From positions 1-64,000 of the forward strand of contig CALHOI010000021.1 of NCBI GenBank assembly GCA_938035525.1: a stretch of 64,000 nt of DNA, in the 5' to 3' direction. Position numbers and translations under genes: made by a program. Shown here piece after piece: positions 19,908 to 29,019 of this stretch. The notes below the pieces were generated by a model. That model had not been told where the DNA came from, ran no database searches, and saw only the letters and a program-made list of their open reading frames with translations. Within the stretch, counting starts at the first letter, position 1; each line of letters starts with the position of its first letter. Source of the DNA: an uncultured Granulosicoccaceae bacterium (lineage in GTDB: Bacteria > Pseudomonadota > Gammaproteobacteria > Granulosicoccales > Granulosicoccaceae).

Positions 19908-19952
19908 TTTCTGGGATGCTATCTGGGATGACTATCTGGGATGACTATCTGG
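19908..19952. repeat. Tandem repeat, 13-nt unit, about 3.4 copies
   Basis: TATCTGGGATGAC occurs twice in perfect tandem (19920-19945), preceded by the related TTTCTGGGATGC and followed by TATCTGG. It lies just after the rpe stop codon and before the convergent lipoprotein gene. Confidence 0.9.
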
Positions 19953-19954
19953 CG

Positions 19955-20332
19955 TTACTTGAGCTGAACAGCGCAGTTCAGATTTTCCCCATACTCAATG
20001 CATCGCGCACCGCGAGGACAGGCTGCGCCTTGCGGCAACTGAGTTGATCCTGCAGGGCAGGTGTTGCCTCGTTCACCGGTGCACCAGTTACCGTTGGTTA
20101 GCTCGTAACAAGCCGCGCCGTCTTGCAGGCACTGTCTAGAGGAACTCACCATTTCATCGCCTGATCTGCACGCTTGAATTTTGCTGCCACCGAGACGCTG
20201 AGTGCCAGTGCTGCTGCCTGCTGAGCCTGCACAACCGGACAGTGTGGCAACGGCTAGCATAACGGCCATTGTCAGGACCGCGGCTGGCAGGTTTGCGTTA
20301 GACAGTTTTACTGCACACAGTTTGAATCGCAT
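19955..20332 (-). CDS. Small Cys-rich lipoprotein, unknown
   Basis: About 125 residues from ATG 20332, which has GGA 8 nt upstream; an upstream in-frame start would add 11 residues before the signal peptide. A hydrophobic segment (AAVLTMAVMLAVATLSGC) ends in a clear lipobox LSGC, so the mature protein is lipid-anchored in the envelope. The mature part is about 85 residues, Gly/Ser-rich at first, then with some eight Cys residues spaced as in a small disulfide-stabilised domain (ACRSGDEMV, RQCLQDGAACYELTNGNWC, CPAGSTQLPQGAACPRGARC). No family recognised. It lies downstream of fumarase on the same strand. Confidence 0.65.
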   Translation of the reverse strand: MRFKLCAVKLSNANLPAAVLTMAVMLAVATLSGCAGSAGSSTGTQRLGGSKIQACRSGDEMVSSSRQCLQDGAACYELTNGNWCTGERGNTCPAGSTQLPQGAACPRGARCIEYGENLNCAVQLK

Positions 20333-20406
20333 GAATTTTTCCGGTTTTTGGCCAAAGCGCAACAATGAGTTTAGGACAAATTGCGCAAAACGATATTGCC
20401 TGCCTT

Positions 20407-21936
20407 TTATACAAAATAAACAGGCTTGACTTCGCCAGATTCAATCTTGCCCTTCCATAGCGCAGGCCCGGTTTGATGCGCTGACTCTCCACGTGAATCT
20501 ACTGCAACGGTCACGGGCATGTCCTCTACAACAAACTCGTGAATGGCTTCCATGCCCAGTTCTTCAAACGCCACCACGCGTGCTTGTTTGATGGCTTTGG
20601 AGACCAGGTAGGCAGACCCACCCACCGCCATTAAATAGACGGCAGCATGTTTTTTAATAGCATCGATGCCAATCTGACCTCGCTCGGCTTTGCCGATCAT
20701 GCCCATTAAGCCCGTGTCGGCGAGCATCATCTCGGTAAACTTATCCATACGGGTAGATGTTGTTGGACCCGCCGGGCCTACTACTTCATCACCAACTGGA
20801 TCCACTGGTCCAACGTAATAAATAAATTTGTTGTTGAAATCAACGCCATTGGGCAAGGGTTCACCGCTATCAAGCAGAGTTTGAATGCGCTTATGGGCCG
20901 CGTCGCGACCGGTGAGCATGGTGCCGTTGAGTAACAGTGTCTCGCCGGTTTTCCAGGTAGCAACTTCTTCTGGGGTAATGGTGTCCAGATTAACTCGGCG
21001 ACTATTACCGGCCTCCCATGTAATCGATGGCCAGTCTTCGAGTTTGGGCGGGGTTTGTTCATAAGCGCCACTGCCATCGAGAGTGAAGTGTGCGTGCCGC
21101 GTTGCCGCGCAGTTAGGGATCATGACAACGGGCAGGGATGCGGCGTGTGTCGGGTAGTCTTTTATTTTGACATCGACCACGGTGGTAAGGCCGCCCAAAC
21201 CTTGTGCACCAATACCCAGCGCATTCACCCGCTCAAATATTTCCAGTCGTAATTCTTCGATTTTGTTTGACGGGCCGCGATCTTTTAGTTGCTGAATATC
21301 AACGGGCTCCATTAAAGATTCTTTTGCTAACACCGCGGCTTTTTCGGCTGTGCCACCAATACCAATACCGAGCATACCAGGCGGGCACCAACCAGCACCC
21401 ATAATGGGCACAGTTTTAACGACCCAGTCAACGATGCTGTCACTGGGGTTCAGCATGACCATCTTTGATTTGTTTTCTGAGCCGCCACCTTTGGCGGCAA
21501 TGTCAACATCGACCTTGTCACCTTCGACGATATCAATATGGATAACAGCTGGCGTGTTGTCGCCCGTGTTTTTTCGCTTGCCAGCCGGGTCGTCCAAAAT
21601 GGAGGCACGCAGTTTGTTGTCTGGGTGAAGGTAGGCGCGTCTTACCCCTTCGTTGACCATGCTGTGCAAATCCATGGTGCTGTCCCACTGCACGTTCATG
21701 CCCACACGCATAAACACGGTAACGATACCGGTGTCCTGACAAATGGGCCGTTTGCCTTCAGCGCACATGCGCGAATTAATCAGAATTTGCGACATCGCGT
21801 CTTTGGCTGCCTGTGATTCTTCGCGCTCCCAGGCTTGGTAAACGGCGTCAATGTAATCCTTGGGGTGATAGTAGGAAATGAACTGCAGTGCATCGGTAAC
21901 GCTGTCTATCAAGTCGTCTTGTTTAATAATGGTCAT
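20407..21936 (-). CDS. fumA: Fumarate hydratase class I, iron-sulfur dependent
   Basis: About 509 residues from ATG 21936 (MTIIKQDDLIDSV); the upstream in-frame extension lacks conservation. Class I fumarases interconvert fumarate and malate using a [4Fe-4S] cluster. Cluster ligand Cys residues are in KRPICQDTGIVTVFMRVG, MGAGWCPPGMLGIGIGG and VVMIPNCAATRHAHF. The C-terminal beta domain begins near VNLDTITPEEVATWKTGETL and carries GPTTSTRMDKFTEMML and GKAERGQ. Alpha and beta parts are fused in one chain, as in FumA/FumB. Products feed the TCA cycle. It is monocistronic or co-transcribed with the small lipoprotein gene after it. Confidence 0.93.
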   Translation of the reverse strand: MTIIKQDDLIDSVTDALQFISYYHPKDYIDAVYQAWEREESQAAKDAMSQILINSRMCAEGKRPICQDTGIVTVFMRVGMNVQWDSTMDLHSMVNEGVRRAYLHPDNKLRASILDDPAGKRKNTGDNTPAVIHIDIVEGDKVDVDIAAKGGGSENKSKMVMLNPSDSIVDWVVKTVPIMGAGWCPPGMLGIGIGGTAEKAAVLAKESLMEPVDIQQLKDRGPSNKIEELRLEIFERVNALGIGAQGLGGLTTVVDVKIKDYPTHAASLPVVMIPNCAATRHAHFTLDGSGAYEQTPPKLEDWPSITWEAGNSRRVNLDTITPEEVATWKTGETLLLNGTMLTGRDAAHKRIQTLLDSGEPLPNGVDFNNKFIYYVGPVDPVGDEVVGPAGPTTSTRMDKFTEMMLADTGLMGMIGKAERGQIGIDAIKKHAAVYLMAVGGSAYLVSKAIKQARVVAFEELGMEAIHEFVVEDMPVTVAVDSRGESAHQTGPALWKGKIESGEVKPVYFV

Positions 21937-22157
21937 GGGAGAACCTGAGTTTGGGTCATATAGGAGTTGGGACAATCATACCGACTATAGTTAAAGTCAT
22001 AACCGATTCCACAAAAATAGCCGGTTTTATCTGCCGGTATAACGGAATTTGCCGCCGGGGCTTGACGGCGCGGCGGCTTATTGGGATAGTACGTCCCAGT
22101 ACAGGCGTAACCAGTGTTGCGCTGCAATCAGATCACACTAATTTAAGGCATTGCCTG
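21937..22157. other. Intergenic region between fumarase and trp leader
   Basis: Divergent spacer. It contains the inverted repeats GCCGCC/GGCGGC around 22051-22077 and TGGGA/TCCCA around 22082-22098. TTGCGC near 22117 with TAATTT about 16 nt later is a weak promoter candidate for trpL-trpE. No coding sequence is supported. Confidence 0.35.
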
Positions 22158-22202
22158 ATGTACATTTCGACATTACAACATCGTTGGCGTTGGCGACTCT
22201 AG
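22158..22202 (+). CDS. trpL: Probable trp operon leader peptide (TrpL)
   Basis: A 14-codon frame, MYISTLQHRWRWRL, with AAGG (22146-22149) 8 nt before the ATG and two TGG codons near its end (22185-22187 and 22191-22193). It precedes trpE by 172 nt. Small peptides with clustered Trp codons before trpE are the sensor of ribosome-mediated attenuation: stalling at Trp codons when charged tRNA-Trp is scarce changes which downstream hairpin forms. The downstream alternative hairpins support this. The peptide is too short for statistical proof. Confidence 0.6.
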   Translation: MYISTLQHRWRWRL

Positions 22203-22334
22203 CACCGCCATATTAACCGCTCCAGCCCCTGAAGCTTGCAAAAGTAATCCTTAGAAAAAGGAAAACAGAGAAAAGGGAAAACAGCTGGAACATCTGCGGA
22301 CCAATCAATTGGTAGTAAGCATTAAACCGCAGAT
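22185..22334 (+). promoter_or_regulatory. Candidate trp attenuator, alternative hairpins
   Basis: Four segments can pair alternately. TGGCG at the Trp codons (22191-22195) pairs with CGCCA (22206-22210). CCGC-T-CCAGC (22217-22226) pairs with GCTGG (22284-22288) plus GCGG (22296-22299). ATCTGCGG (22292-22299) pairs perfectly with CCGCAGAT (22327-22334), enclosing CCAAT/ATTGG. The second and third pairings exclude each other, as in an attenuator. No clear U tract follows the last hairpin, so termination there is not certain. Confidence 0.45.
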
Positions 22335-22374
22335 ACAACGATGTGTAATTTGAAATACTGTCAGGAACGCTAAC

Positions 22375-23904
22375 ATGACCCCCAACGAATTCGCGCGTTT
22401 GTCCGCGCAAGGCTTTACCCGTATACCGCTGCATTGCGAAGTGGTTGCCGACTTCGAAAACCCGCTATCAACCTTCGTCAAGCTGGCCAACCAGCCGTTC
22501 TCATTTTTATTGGAGTCGGTGCAGGGCGGTGAAAAATGGAGCCGCTTCTCGATTATTGGGTTGCCTTGTTCCACCATTATTCGCATTCACGCTCACAGCA
22601 TCAGCGTTGATCGCAAAGGCGAGATTGAAACGTTTGAACATGCTGACCCGTTGTCGTGGATTGACGAGTACCAGCAACAATTCAGCATTCCCGACATTGA
22701 AGGCCTGCCCAAAGTCACGGGTGGTTTAGTCGGGTACTTTGGTTACGACACTGTGCGACTGGTTGAACCAAGGTTAGGGCCAAACACACACCCTGATCCT
22801 TTGGGTAATCCTGATATCTTATTGATGGAAGCCAACGAGCTGGTGGTGTTTGATAATTTAAGTGGCAAGTTAACCTTGTTGGTGCTGGTTGATCCAAAAA
22901 CCGACAACGCGTACGAAAATGGCGTTGCCCGATTATCCGGTTTACTGGAGCAGTTGCATGAGCCCATGCCCAGACAAACTTCACCCAGGCACGTGACACC
23001 GTTAAGCGAATCTGATTTTAAAAGTGGCTTTACTGAAACAGGCTATAAGAAAGCCGTTCAAACCATACGCCAGTACATTAAAGACGGCGAGTGCATGCAG
23101 GTGGTTTTATCACAGCGCATGAGTGTGCCATTTGAAGCTGAATCGCTCGATTTATACCGCGCTTTACGCATATTAAACCCATCCCCTTATATGTTTTATC
23201 TGAACCTTGGGGACCACCAGGTAGTGGGTGCATCACCGGAAATTCTGGTGCGGCTCGAAGACGGCGAAGTGACCGTCAGGCCGTTAGCAGGTACACGTCC
23301 ACGAGGGGCCACAGAAGAGGCGGACCTGGAAAACGAAAAAAGCTTGATGGCCGACCCAAAAGAACTGGCTGAGCACTTAATGCTGATTGATCTGGGACGC
23401 AACGATATTGGTCGAATAGCGCAAACCGGCACAGTTGAGGTGACCGATAAATTCAGCATTGAACGTTACTCGCATGTTATGCACATCGTGTCTAATGTGG
23501 TGGGTAAGTTGAATGAAGGCATGAGCGCGGTTGACGTGCTGCGAGCCACTTTCCCGGCCGGTACGTTATCCGGAGCCCCTAAAGTGCGTGCGCTGGAAAT
23601 TTTACAAGAGCTTGAAGTGGTCAAGCGCGGCATCTATTCGGGCGCGGTGGGCTACTTGTCGTGGAACGGTAATATGGATACCTCCATTGCCATTCGCACT
23701 GCCGTTATCCAAAACGGTGAGCTGCACGTGCAGGCCGGTGCCGGTATAGTTTATGACTCTGACCCCGATACTGAATGGGCAGAGACCATGAGTAAGGCGC
23801 GCGCTATTGTTAAGGCCGTGGCATTGGCCCAGGTGGGTTTAAACGACACACCAGATTTTTTACGCGATCAAACCAGCGGTACAGCTCCGGGAGCAGCATC
23901 ATGA
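22375..23904 (+). CDS. trpE: Anthranilate synthase component I
   Basis: A 509-residue enzyme converting chorismate to anthranilate with ammonia from TrpG. The N-terminal region has [21 protein letters not shown], including the LLES element that binds feedback-inhibiting tryptophan. The chorismate-binding domain shows [70 protein letters not shown] and [17 protein letters not shown]. It is full length. The stop overlaps the trpG start by 4 nt (ATGA), so the operon trpE-G-D-C is translationally coupled. It is probably controlled by the leader upstream. Confidence 0.97.
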   Translation: MTPNEFARLSAQGFTRIPLHCEVVADFENPLSTFVKLANQPFSFLLESVQGGEKWSRFSIIGLPCSTIIRIHAHSISVDRKGEIETFEHADPLSWIDEYQQQFSIPDIEGLPKVTGGLVGYFGYDTVRLVEPRLGPNTHPDPLGNPDILLMEANELVVFDNLSGKLTLLVLVDPKTDNAYENGVARLSGLLEQLHEPMPRQTSPRHVTPLSESDFKSGFTETGYKKAVQTIRQYIKDGECMQVVLSQRMSVPFEAESLDLYRALRILNPSPYMFYLNLGDHQVVGASPEILVRLEDGEVTVRPLAGTRPRGATEEADLENEKSLMADPKELAEHLMLIDLGRNDIGRIAQTGTVEVTDKFSIERYSHVMHIVSNVVGKLNEGMSAVDVLRATFPAGTLSGAPKVRALEILQELEVVKRGIYSGAVGYLSWNGNMDTSIAIRTAVIQNGELHVQAGAGIVYDSDPDTEWAETMSKARAIVKAVALAQVGLNDTPDFLRDQTSGTAPGAAS

Positions 23905-24500
23905 GCACACTGGCTGTTATCGATAACTATGATTCGTTTACGTATAACCTTGTGCAGTACCTGCAAGAATTGGGTGCCAACGTTAACGTGTTTCGCAATG
24001 ATCAAATAACGGTACAAGAGCTGGATAAAGGTGACATAAACGCTTTGCTGTTGTCGCCAGGGCCAGGTAATCCTGATTCGGCTGGTATCACTTTATCTGC
24101 CATTGATCAATTTGTCGGTAAGTTGCCCATCATGGGTGTTTGTCTGGGGCATCAAAGCATTGGTCAACATTTTGGAGGCCGCATTACGCACGCAAAGCAG
24201 ATTATGCATGGCAAACTCTCGCAAGTGCATCACAACGGCACGGGTGTATTTTCCGGTTTACCCAGCCCGTTTACGGTGACGCGATATCATTCGCTGGTGA
24301 TAGCGCCGGACTCTGTTCCGGAGTGTCTGGCCGTGACTGCGTGGACACTCGATGATGCTGGTAACCGGGAAGAGGTGATGGGAGTCAGGCACAAAACACA
24401 ACTTGTTGAGGGTGTGCAGTTTCATCCCGAATCCATCAGTAGTGAACATGGGCATGCTTTGATGCATAACTTTCTTCGCGATGCAGGAGTCGTATCATGA
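23901..24500 (+). CDS. trpG: Anthranilate synthase component II, glutamine amidotransferase
   Basis: A 199-residue class I glutamine amidotransferase that delivers ammonia to TrpE, and possibly to PabB. The oxyanion strand [13 protein letters not shown], the nucleophile loop [15 protein letters not shown] with catalytic Cys, and the His/Glu pair in [13 protein letters not shown] are all present. It starts inside the trpE stop codon and its own stop overlaps the trpD start by 4 nt. Length is normal. Confidence 0.96.
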   Translation: MSTLAVIDNYDSFTYNLVQYLQELGANVNVFRNDQITVQELDKGDINALLLSPGPGNPDSAGITLSAIDQFVGKLPIMGVCLGHQSIGQHFGGRITHAKQIMHGKLSQVHHNGTGVFSGLPSPFTVTRYHSLVIAPDSVPECLAVTAWTLDDAGNREEVMGVRHKTQLVEGVQFHPESISSEHGHALMHNFLRDAGVVS

Positions 24501-25510
24501 ATGTACAAGAAGCTTTGGGTCAGCTACTGGAGCAACGTGATTTGTCTATGGCTGACATGAACGACGTCATGCGCCAGGTGATGACCGGAGATGCAACGCC
24601 TGCACAAATTGGTGGACTGCTGGTTGCCTTGCGAATGAAAGGCGAAACAGTTGATGAGGTTGCAGCTGCTGCCCAAGTGATGCGTGAGCTGGCATCGAGT
24701 GTCAAGGCTGACCCTGCAGCGATTGATATCGTTGGCACCGGTGGCGATTCTTCCAGCACGTTTAATATTTCAACCAGTTGCGCCATTGTTGCCGCGGCTG
24801 CCGGCGTCAAGGTAGCCAAGCACGGTAATCGCTCTGTATCGAGTAAGTCTGGCGCGGCCGATTTACTTGAAGCCGCTGGCGTTAATATAGAGTTGGATTC
24901 GGATGCGGTTGCGCGTTGTGTAGAAGAGGTTGGTGTCGGCTTTATGTTTGCGCCACGGCATCACAGTGCTATGAAGCATGCCATTGGCCCGCGTCGTGAA
25001 ATGGGTGTGCGAACCGTGTTTAATTTGTTAGGCCCATTAACTAATCCGGCGGGCGCGCGTCGACAATTGCTGGGGGTATACGACGCGGCCTGGGTGAAAC
25101 CCATAGCCGATGTGTTAAATAAACTGGGCAGTGAACACGTACTGGTTGTTCATGGTGACGGTGGCATGGATGAAATCAGTTTAAGTGGTGCGACCCATGT
25201 GGCCGAACTAAACAACGGCCAGGTAACCGAATACAACATCAAGCCCGAGTTGTATGGCATTAAACCTCAGGCCATTGATGCCATTCAGGTAGACGGACCG
25301 GAGCAAAGTCTGGCAATGATTCAATCGGTACTAAACAACGAAGACGGCGCTGCCAAAGACATCGTGCTAATGAACAGTGGTGCCGCTTTGTATGTTGGCG
25401 CTGCAGCAGATTCTATTGAAAGCGGCGTTGAATTAGCGCGCCAAACACTAGCCAGTGGTGCAGCTGCTGCGAAGTTGCAACAACTTGTTCAATTCAGTCA
25501 GGGCTTGTAA
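24497..25510 (+). CDS. trpD: Anthranilate phosphoribosyltransferase
   Basis: A 337-residue enzyme joining anthranilate to PRPP. The PRPP-binding loop IVGTGGDSSSTFNIST and KHGNRSVSSKSGAADLLEAAG are textbook, followed by FMFAPRHHSAMKHAIGPRREMG and FNLLGPLTNPA. It is a separate protein rather than a TrpG-D fusion as in E. coli. It overlaps trpG by 4 nt and abuts trpC with TAAATG, so all four genes are read as one unit. Confidence 0.97.
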   Translation: MNVQEALGQLLEQRDLSMADMNDVMRQVMTGDATPAQIGGLLVALRMKGETVDEVAAAAQVMRELASSVKADPAAIDIVGTGGDSSSTFNISTSCAIVAAAAGVKVAKHGNRSVSSKSGAADLLEAAGVNIELDSDAVARCVEEVGVGFMFAPRHHSAMKHAIGPRREMGVRTVFNLLGPLTNPAGARRQLLGVYDAAWVKPIADVLNKLGSEHVLVVHGDGGMDEISLSGATHVAELNNGQVTEYNIKPELYGIKPQAIDAIQVDGPEQSLAMIQSVLNNEDGAAKDIVLMNSGAALYVGAAADSIESGVELARQTLASGAAAAKLQQLVQFSQGL

Positions 25511-26332
25511 ATGTCGATTCAACCTGATGTGCCGGATATTTTAAAAAAGATACTGCACCGAAAAACCGAGGAGATTGCTGAGCGCTCGGCAAAGCTCAGT
25601 GAGCAGGACTTACTACAGCAAGCTCAACAGGCTGATGTGCCTCGCGGCTTTTGCAAGGCAATCACCTCTTGTTTAAACGCGGGCACGCCAGCGGTCATTG
25701 CCGAAGTCAAAAAAGCCAGTCCCAGCAAAGGGGTTTTAAGAGAAAACTTTAACCCGGCTGAAATTGCCAAAAGTTACGAGGCGGGCGGAGCGACTTGTTT
25801 GTCGGTGTTAACCGATGCAGACTTTTTTCAAGGCAGTGAAAGTGCTTTGCAGCAGGCGCGACAAGCATGCGCTTTACCGGTTATTCGTAAAGACTTTATA
25901 ATTAACTCTTATCAAGTCGTCGAGGCGCGAGCCATTGGTGCCGACTGCATATTATTGATTGCCGCAGCGCTCAGTAATACGCAAATGTCAGCCTTGTACG
26001 CTCAGGCAATCGAATTAGGCATGGATGTACTGGTAGAGGTGCATGATCGCGCCGAGCTGGAACGCGCCTTGTTATTGTCGCCAATGTTATTGGGTATTAA
26101 TAATCGGGATTTGCGTACCTTCGATGTGTCGCTTAAAACCACGATTGATCTTTTACCGTTAATCCCCGAAAGAACCACCGTGATCACAGAGAGTGGCATT
26201 CTGGCAAACACCGATGTTGCCTTGATGCAAGAACATAACGTTAATGCATTCCTGGTTGGGGAGGCGTTTATGCGCGCACCTGAACCGGGCCGGGCGCTGG
26301 CCGACATGTTCGGTTTGCTGGGTTTGAACTAA
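25511..26332 (+). CDS. trpC: Indole-3-glycerol-phosphate synthase
   Basis: A 273-residue TIM barrel converting CdRP to indole-3-glycerol phosphate. Motifs: [19 protein letters not shown] with catalytic Glu and Lys, [26 protein letters not shown] with catalytic Lys, [27 protein letters not shown] and TESGIL. It is not fused to TrpF, unlike E. coli TrpCF; no trpF, trpB or trpA is in the window. The start codon follows the trpD stop directly. A bidirectional terminator lies 28 nt after its stop. Confidence 0.97.
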   Translation: MSIQPDVPDILKKILHRKTEEIAERSAKLSEQDLLQQAQQADVPRGFCKAITSCLNAGTPAVIAEVKKASPSKGVLRENFNPAEIAKSYEAGGATCLSVLTDADFFQGSESALQQARQACALPVIRKDFIINSYQVVEARAIGADCILLIAAALSNTQMSALYAQAIELGMDVLVEVHDRAELERALLLSPMLLGINNRDLRTFDVSLKTTIDLLPLIPERTTVITESGILANTDVALMQEHNVNAFLVGEAFMRAPEPGRALADMFGLLGLN

Positions 26333-26360
26333 CTAAGATATTTGCGGGACGTAAACGACA

Positions 26361-26395
26361 AAAGCCCGGGAAAAACAGCGTTTAATCCGGGCTTT
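26361..26395. terminator. Bidirectional terminator between trpC and vfr/crp
   Basis: AAAGCCCGG (26361-26369) and CCGGGCTTT (26387-26395) form a perfect 9-bp stem with a 17-nt loop in the short space between convergent genes. It ends in U3-4 in either direction. Confidence 0.75.
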
Positions 26396-26420
26396 GGTAC
26401 AACCTAGGTTTGTCGGGCAG

Positions 26421-27059
26421 CTAGCGTGTGCCGTAAATAACCATTGTCTTGCCACGAGCGTGTATAAGCCCGCGATCTTCCAGTTCCTTAAGAACCCGAC
26501 CAACCATTTCGCGAGAACAACCCACGATTCTGGCAATCTCCTGACGAGTGATACGAATCTGCATACCGTCCGGGTGGGTAATGGCGTCTGGCATTTTGGC
26601 AAGATCAAGCAATGTTGAAGCAACACGACCTGTCACATCCAGGAAGGCCAAGTCACGAACTTTAACGCTGGTCTTGCGAAGACGAGCTGCCATTTGCGTA
26701 GTAAGAGAGTAAAGCAGCTCTGGCTGCTCAGTCGCTAAACGACGAAATTGGTCATAGTTCATTTCGGCAAGCTCGCACTTGACTCGGGCGACAACCCAAG
26801 CACTGCGTTGGCTGTTCTCTTCGAACAAGCCCATCTCACCGAAGAAATCGCCCGCACTTAAGTAAGCAAGAACAATTTCGCGGCCGTCATCATCTTCGAT
26901 GACTACGCTTACAGAACCGTCAACGATGTAATACAGTGTCTCTGGCACATCACCATGATGAATAATCGTGGTTTTGGCCGGATACTGTCGTCGATGACTG
27001 CTCCGTAGAAAAATATCCATCCACTCAACCGGTGGTGGAGCTATACGAGGCGCTAGCAT
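26421..27059 (-). CDS. vfr: Vfr/Crp-family cyclic-AMP receptor regulator
   Basis: A 212-residue protein of the CRP family, closest by eye to Pseudomonas Vfr. The cyclic-nucleotide domain has [21 protein letters not shown] and [18 protein letters not shown], with the Gly-Glu and Arg-Ser residues that contact cAMP. The long C-helix ([20 protein letters not shown]) is followed by [17 protein letters not shown] and a helix-turn-helix, [20 protein letters not shown], ending in the typical [10 protein letters not shown]. It regulates transcription globally as a dimer. It is divergent from the OsmC-family gene, as crp often is. Length is typical of the family. Confidence 0.92.
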   Translation of the reverse strand: MLAPRIAPPPVEWMDIFLRSSHRRQYPAKTTIIHHGDVPETLYYIVDGSVSVVIEDDDGREIVLAYLSAGDFFGEMGLFEENSQRSAWVVARVKCELAEMNYDQFRRLATEQPELLYSLTTQMAARLRKTSVKVRDLAFLDVTGRVASTLLDLAKMPDAITHPDGMQIRITRQEIARIVGCSREMVGRVLKELEDRGLIHARGKTMVIYGTR

Positions 27060-27212
27060 ATCCAGTCTCTCTCCGTACTCAATGTTTGCGCTGGGCCACT
27101 GTTGACCAAGCTAATATCTATACCGTCAAACATTGATCGGCCGCTTTTGTGAGAACTTCAGTAAAATAGGTACTATTCCGCAAACGTTTCCGTTAATGAG
27201 GAACTTTTTACC

Positions 27213-27653
27213 GTGCAATCTCGAGTTAAATGGTTGGATCATATGACCTTTGTCGCTGAATCCGGCAGTGGTCACTCCGTCGTCATGGATGGCTCTCCGG
27301 AACATGGAGGGCGTAACCTTGGCGTCCGACCCATGGAAATGGTGCTCATGGGTCTCGGTGGTTGCACTGCATTCGATGTGATGTTGATGTTGCAAAAGTC
27401 TCGCCAGCTTGTCACTGACTGCGAAATTGAGCTAAAAGCAGAGCGTGCAGACGTGATTCCGGCTGTTTTTACCGCTATTTCAGTGCATTTTAAGGTCTAT
27501 GGGCACGAACTCAGTGAAAAGCAGGTAGCGCGCGCCGTTTCTTTGTCGTCCGAAAAGTATTGCTCCGTCAGTAAAATGCTGGAAGCAAGCAGCGAAATAA
27601 CGGTGACCCACGAAATACTGCCCGCGGCAAACGGTGAGCCAGTTCAAAAATAA
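27213..27653 (+). CDS. OsmC-family protein (YhfA-like)
   Basis: A 146-residue member of the OsmC/Ohr superfamily, whose members reduce organic hydroperoxides through two Cys residues. The two conserved Cys are seen in LMGLGGCTAFDVMLML and LSSEKYCSVSKMLE. The N-terminal strand pairing VKWLDHMTFVAESGSGHSVVMDG also fits. YhfA-type members sit next to crp in many gammaproteobacteria, exactly as here, and their substrate is unknown. The start is GTG at 27213 with GAGGA about 9 nt upstream. Confidence 0.88.
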   Translation: MQSRVKWLDHMTFVAESGSGHSVVMDGSPEHGGRNLGVRPMEMVLMGLGGCTAFDVMLMLQKSRQLVTDCEIELKAERADVIPAVFTAISVHFKVYGHELSEKQVARAVSLSSEKYCSVSKMLEASSEITVTHEILPAANGEPVQK

Positions 27654-27658
27654 AGAAA

Positions 27659-27829
27659 TTAGTTGGCAGCCGGCGTCGCGGTAGGGCGGCTTGAGCTGGC
27701 GGAGGTTGCGTTTTTGAGCTGATTGCACGTCAATCTGCGATTCGAAAAGCCGGTCACAATTTCAGATTTATCGCCAAATCCGGGGTTCGCGTTGGCCCAT
27801 CGATTGCACCAGTCAGGGAGCGAAAGCAT
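27659..27829 (-). CDS. Possible 56-residue small protein with strong ribosome-binding site
   Basis: A minus-strand frame beginning MLSLPDWCNRWANANPGFGD, preceded by an unusually strong Shine-Dalgarno region (AAGGAGGGAGGAG, about 7 nt before ATG). The C-terminal third is low-complexity (SASSSRPTATPAAN). No family recognised. It ends 6 nt from the end of the convergent osmC gene. A 10-bp hairpin lies about 35 nt upstream of its start. Coding potential rests on the ribosome-binding site only. Confidence 0.4.
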   Translation of the reverse strand: MLSLPDWCNRWANANPGFGDKSEIVTGFSNRRLTCNQLKNATSASSSRPTATPAAN

Positions 27830-27862
27830 AGTTTTTCTCCTCCCTCCTTATTAAAGGTGGTT

Positions 27863-27895
27863 TTCAGCGTGATCTTCGGGTCACGCTGAATTTTT
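27863..27895 (+). terminator. Strong rho-independent terminator with C(UUCG)G loop
   Basis: TTCAGCGTGA (27863-27872) pairs perfectly with TCACGCTGAA (27881-27890). The inner bases extend the stem and close a UUCG tetraloop, and T5 follows at 27891. The nearest plus-strand gene, osmC, ends 210 nt upstream, so the terminated transcript has a long 3' end or is a separate RNA. Confidence 0.85.
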
Positions 27896-28024
27896 CGCTC
27901 TTATCGTGCCCCTGTCTCCTGTCTTTGTCGCACCGCGATGCCGCATTGCGCGTCAGCGATCTGATTGTTTTTTTAAACTTGCTGCCACAAGTGTTTGCGC
28001 AGCGAAATATCTGTGTGAACTTGC

Positions 28025-28053
28025 TTGAGTCCGCTTGTGATGTCCGCTACAAT
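28025..28053 (+). promoter_or_regulatory. Sigma-70 promoter of rplM-rpsI
   Basis: TTGAGT (28025-28030), a 17-nt spacer and TACAAT (28048-28053), placed about 40 nt before the rplM start codon, with a GC-rich discriminator (GGCGGGC) as is common for growth-rate-regulated ribosomal promoters. Confidence 0.7.
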
Positions 28054-28096
28054 GGCGGGCTAGGCTCAATATTGAGTATTCGCCAGAGGCATCGTA

Positions 28097-28531
28097 GTGA
28101 ACAAGACCACCATCAGCGCAAAGCCTGCGGAAGTAAAACGGCAATGGTTCGTCATTGACGCAGAAGGCAAGACGCTTGGCAATGTTGCCACTGAAGCGGC
28201 TCGTCGTCTTCGCGGTAAGCACAAACCCATCTACACACCTCACGTGGACACGGGCGACTACATCGTCGTTATTAATGCGGCCAAAGTGGAAGTGACCGGT
28301 AATAAGGCAAAAAACAAGCTTTACCACCGACACACTGGCTACATTGGTAACCTGAAAACCATCAGTTTCGAGAAGCTCCAGCAGAGCCACCCGGAACGTA
28401 TCATCGAACTTGCCGTTAAGGGTATGCTTCCCAAGAACGCGCTGGGTCGTGAGATGTACAGAAAGTTGCGTGTGTTTGCCGACAAAGACCACGCCCATGC
28501 CGCACAGCAACCAACGCTTTTGGAGATCTAG
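28097..28531 (+). CDS. rplM: Ribosomal protein L13
   Basis: A 144-residue 50S subunit protein. Family features are the N-terminal [19 protein letters not shown], the basic segment [37 protein letters not shown] and [21 protein letters not shown]. The start is GTG at 28097. It is followed 6 nt later by rpsI, the conserved rplM-rpsI pair, so the two proteins are made from one transcript. Confidence 0.97.
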   Translation: MNKTTISAKPAEVKRQWFVIDAEGKTLGNVATEAARRLRGKHKPIYTPHVDTGDYIVVINAAKVEVTGNKAKNKLYHRHTGYIGNLKTISFEKLQQSHPERIIELAVKGMLPKNALGREMYRKLRVFADKDHAHAAQQPTLLEI

Positions 28532-28537
28532 CCCCAC

Positions 28538-28930
28538 ATGGCAGCTTCGCACTATTACGGCACTGGCCGTCGCAAATCGTCTACTGCTCGCGTCTTCATG
28601 AAAAGCGGCAGTGGCAATATTGTTGTTAACAACAAGCCACTCGATGAGTACTTTGGCAGAAAAACCGCTCACATGATTATCCGTCAGCCGCTTGAGCGTT
28701 CTGACATGGTGTCAAACTTTGATTTCAACATCACCGTTAAAGGCGGCGGTGGTAGTGGCCAGGCTGGCGCTATCCGACTGGGCATTTCACGCGCGTTGTT
28801 GTCATACGACGAAGCATTGCGACCCACTCTGCGTGGCGCTGGCTTTCTTACTCGCGATGCTCGCGAAGTGGAACGTAAAAAGGTTGGTCTGCGCAAGGCG
28901 CGAAAAGCCACTCAGTATTCAAAGCGTTAA
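28538..28930 (+). CDS. rpsI: Ribosomal protein S9
   Basis: A 130-residue 30S protein whose basic C-terminal tail reaches the P-site tRNA. It shows [15 protein letters not shown] near the start, [21 protein letters not shown], and the conserved C-terminus [18 protein letters not shown] ending in the canonical Lys-Arg. A terminator follows 32 nt downstream. Confidence 0.97.
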   Translation: MAASHYYGTGRRKSSTARVFMKSGSGNIVVNNKPLDEYFGRKTAHMIIRQPLERSDMVSNFDFNITVKGGGGSGQAGAIRLGISRALLSYDEALRPTLRGAGFLTRDAREVERKKVGLRKARKATQYSKR

Positions 28931-28962
28931 TCGCCGTTCGCGACACGTTATATTTTTTACAG

Positions 28963-28989
28963 AAAAAGCCCCTTATCAGGGGCTTTTTT
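28963..28989 (+). terminator. Rho-independent terminator after rpsI
   Basis: AAAAAGCCCC, loop TTATCA, GGGGCTTTTTT: a perfect 10-bp stem ending in a T6 run. The A5/T5 symmetry would also serve the convergent dgt gene. Confidence 0.92.
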
Positions 28990-29019
28990 GTGCGCGTTGC
29001 ATTGAGGTAAGCGTCAGGC

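Noticed and set aside
22082-22105. TrpR-operator-like GTAC repeats upstream of trpL
   Set aside because: GTAC...GTAC occurs but not as the CTAG-containing palindrome; attenuation is the better-supported control.
27953-28672. Long minus-strand frame (239 codons) across rplM-rpsI
   Set aside because: Antisense to two well-supported ribosomal genes, with no family resemblance and no ribosome-binding site.
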